A stretch of 5,612 nt of DNA from Myxococcales bacterium (lineage in GTDB: Bacteria; Myxococcota_A; Bradymonadia; Bradymonadales; Bradymonadaceae): assembly GCA_007120615.1 (NCBI GenBank), contig SKNI01000311.1:1-5612 (forward strand), read 5' to 3'. The notes under the pieces were generated by a model. The model did not search any database. It worked only from the letters and a program-made list of their open reading frames with translations, and was not told the DNA's origin. Positions 5,586-5,612 of this stretch are shown one piece after another (the first letter of the stretch is position 1; the number at the start of each line of letters is the position of its first letter). A program made the translations under genes and the position numbers.

Positions 5586-5612
5586 CATAAGTTGCTGGTC
5601 CGATTGGAAAAA

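Noticed and set aside
5473..5612. Possible riboswitch or small RNA upstream of the minus-strand unit
   Set aside because: The predicted leader is only about 25 bases and no known riboswitch core is visible; the inverted repeats fit DNA operators better than an RNA fold.

Overview
The window holds the 3' end of one plus-strand gene and five complete minus-strand genes. All the recognisable ones belong to central or storage carbon metabolism. The DNA is of moderate GC (a little over half by eye), genes are tightly packed, and no RNA gene, CRISPR array, insertion sequence or phage gene is visible. The GltA-type citrate synthase, PccB-type carboxyltransferase and bacterial GT5 glycogen synthase point to a bacterium, most likely a Gram-negative of proteobacterial or former 'deltaproteobacterial' grade. 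That placement is an impression from protein character and is low confidence.

Layout. Positions 1-461 (+) encode the C-terminal third of citrate synthase. A long symmetrical hairpin with T-runs on both strands (471-518) lies between it and the convergent gene at 536-2086 (-), the carboxyltransferase (beta) subunit of a biotin-dependent acyl-CoA carboxylase, probably propionyl-CoA carboxylase. A second, GC-rich hairpin with a T-run (2102-2131, minus strand) sits just upstream of that gene's ribosome binding site and just downstream of glycogen synthase. From 5472 down to about 2172 four minus-strand genes lie head to tail with gaps of 61, 36 and 6-12 bases. They are an unrecognised coiled-coil plus winged-helix-like protein (153 aa), an unrecognised 61-aa coiled-coil protein, a GalT-family nucleotidylyltransferase, and glycogen synthase GlgA. 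With no terminator between them and one after glgA, they look like one transcription unit.

How the genes fit together. GlgA extends alpha-1,4-glucan from a nucleotide-glucose donor. The GalT-family enzyme acts on hexose-1-phosphates and nucleotide sugars, so the pair plausibly links sugar-phosphate metabolism to glycogen. The two small coiled-coil proteins upstream have no function I can name; the larger could be a DNA-binding regulator of the unit. Upstream of it (5473-5612) there is a candidate promoter whose -35 box and spacer overlap one half of a set of repeated and inverted motifs, which would suit operator control. The citrate synthase and carboxylase genes are a separate convergent pair, both at the acyl-CoA entry to the TCA cycle.

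I found no convincing sign of a wholly new system. The least explained parts are the two coiled-coil proteins with their repeat-bearing upstream region, the exact substrate of the GalT-like protein, and the hairpin pressed against the carboxylase start.
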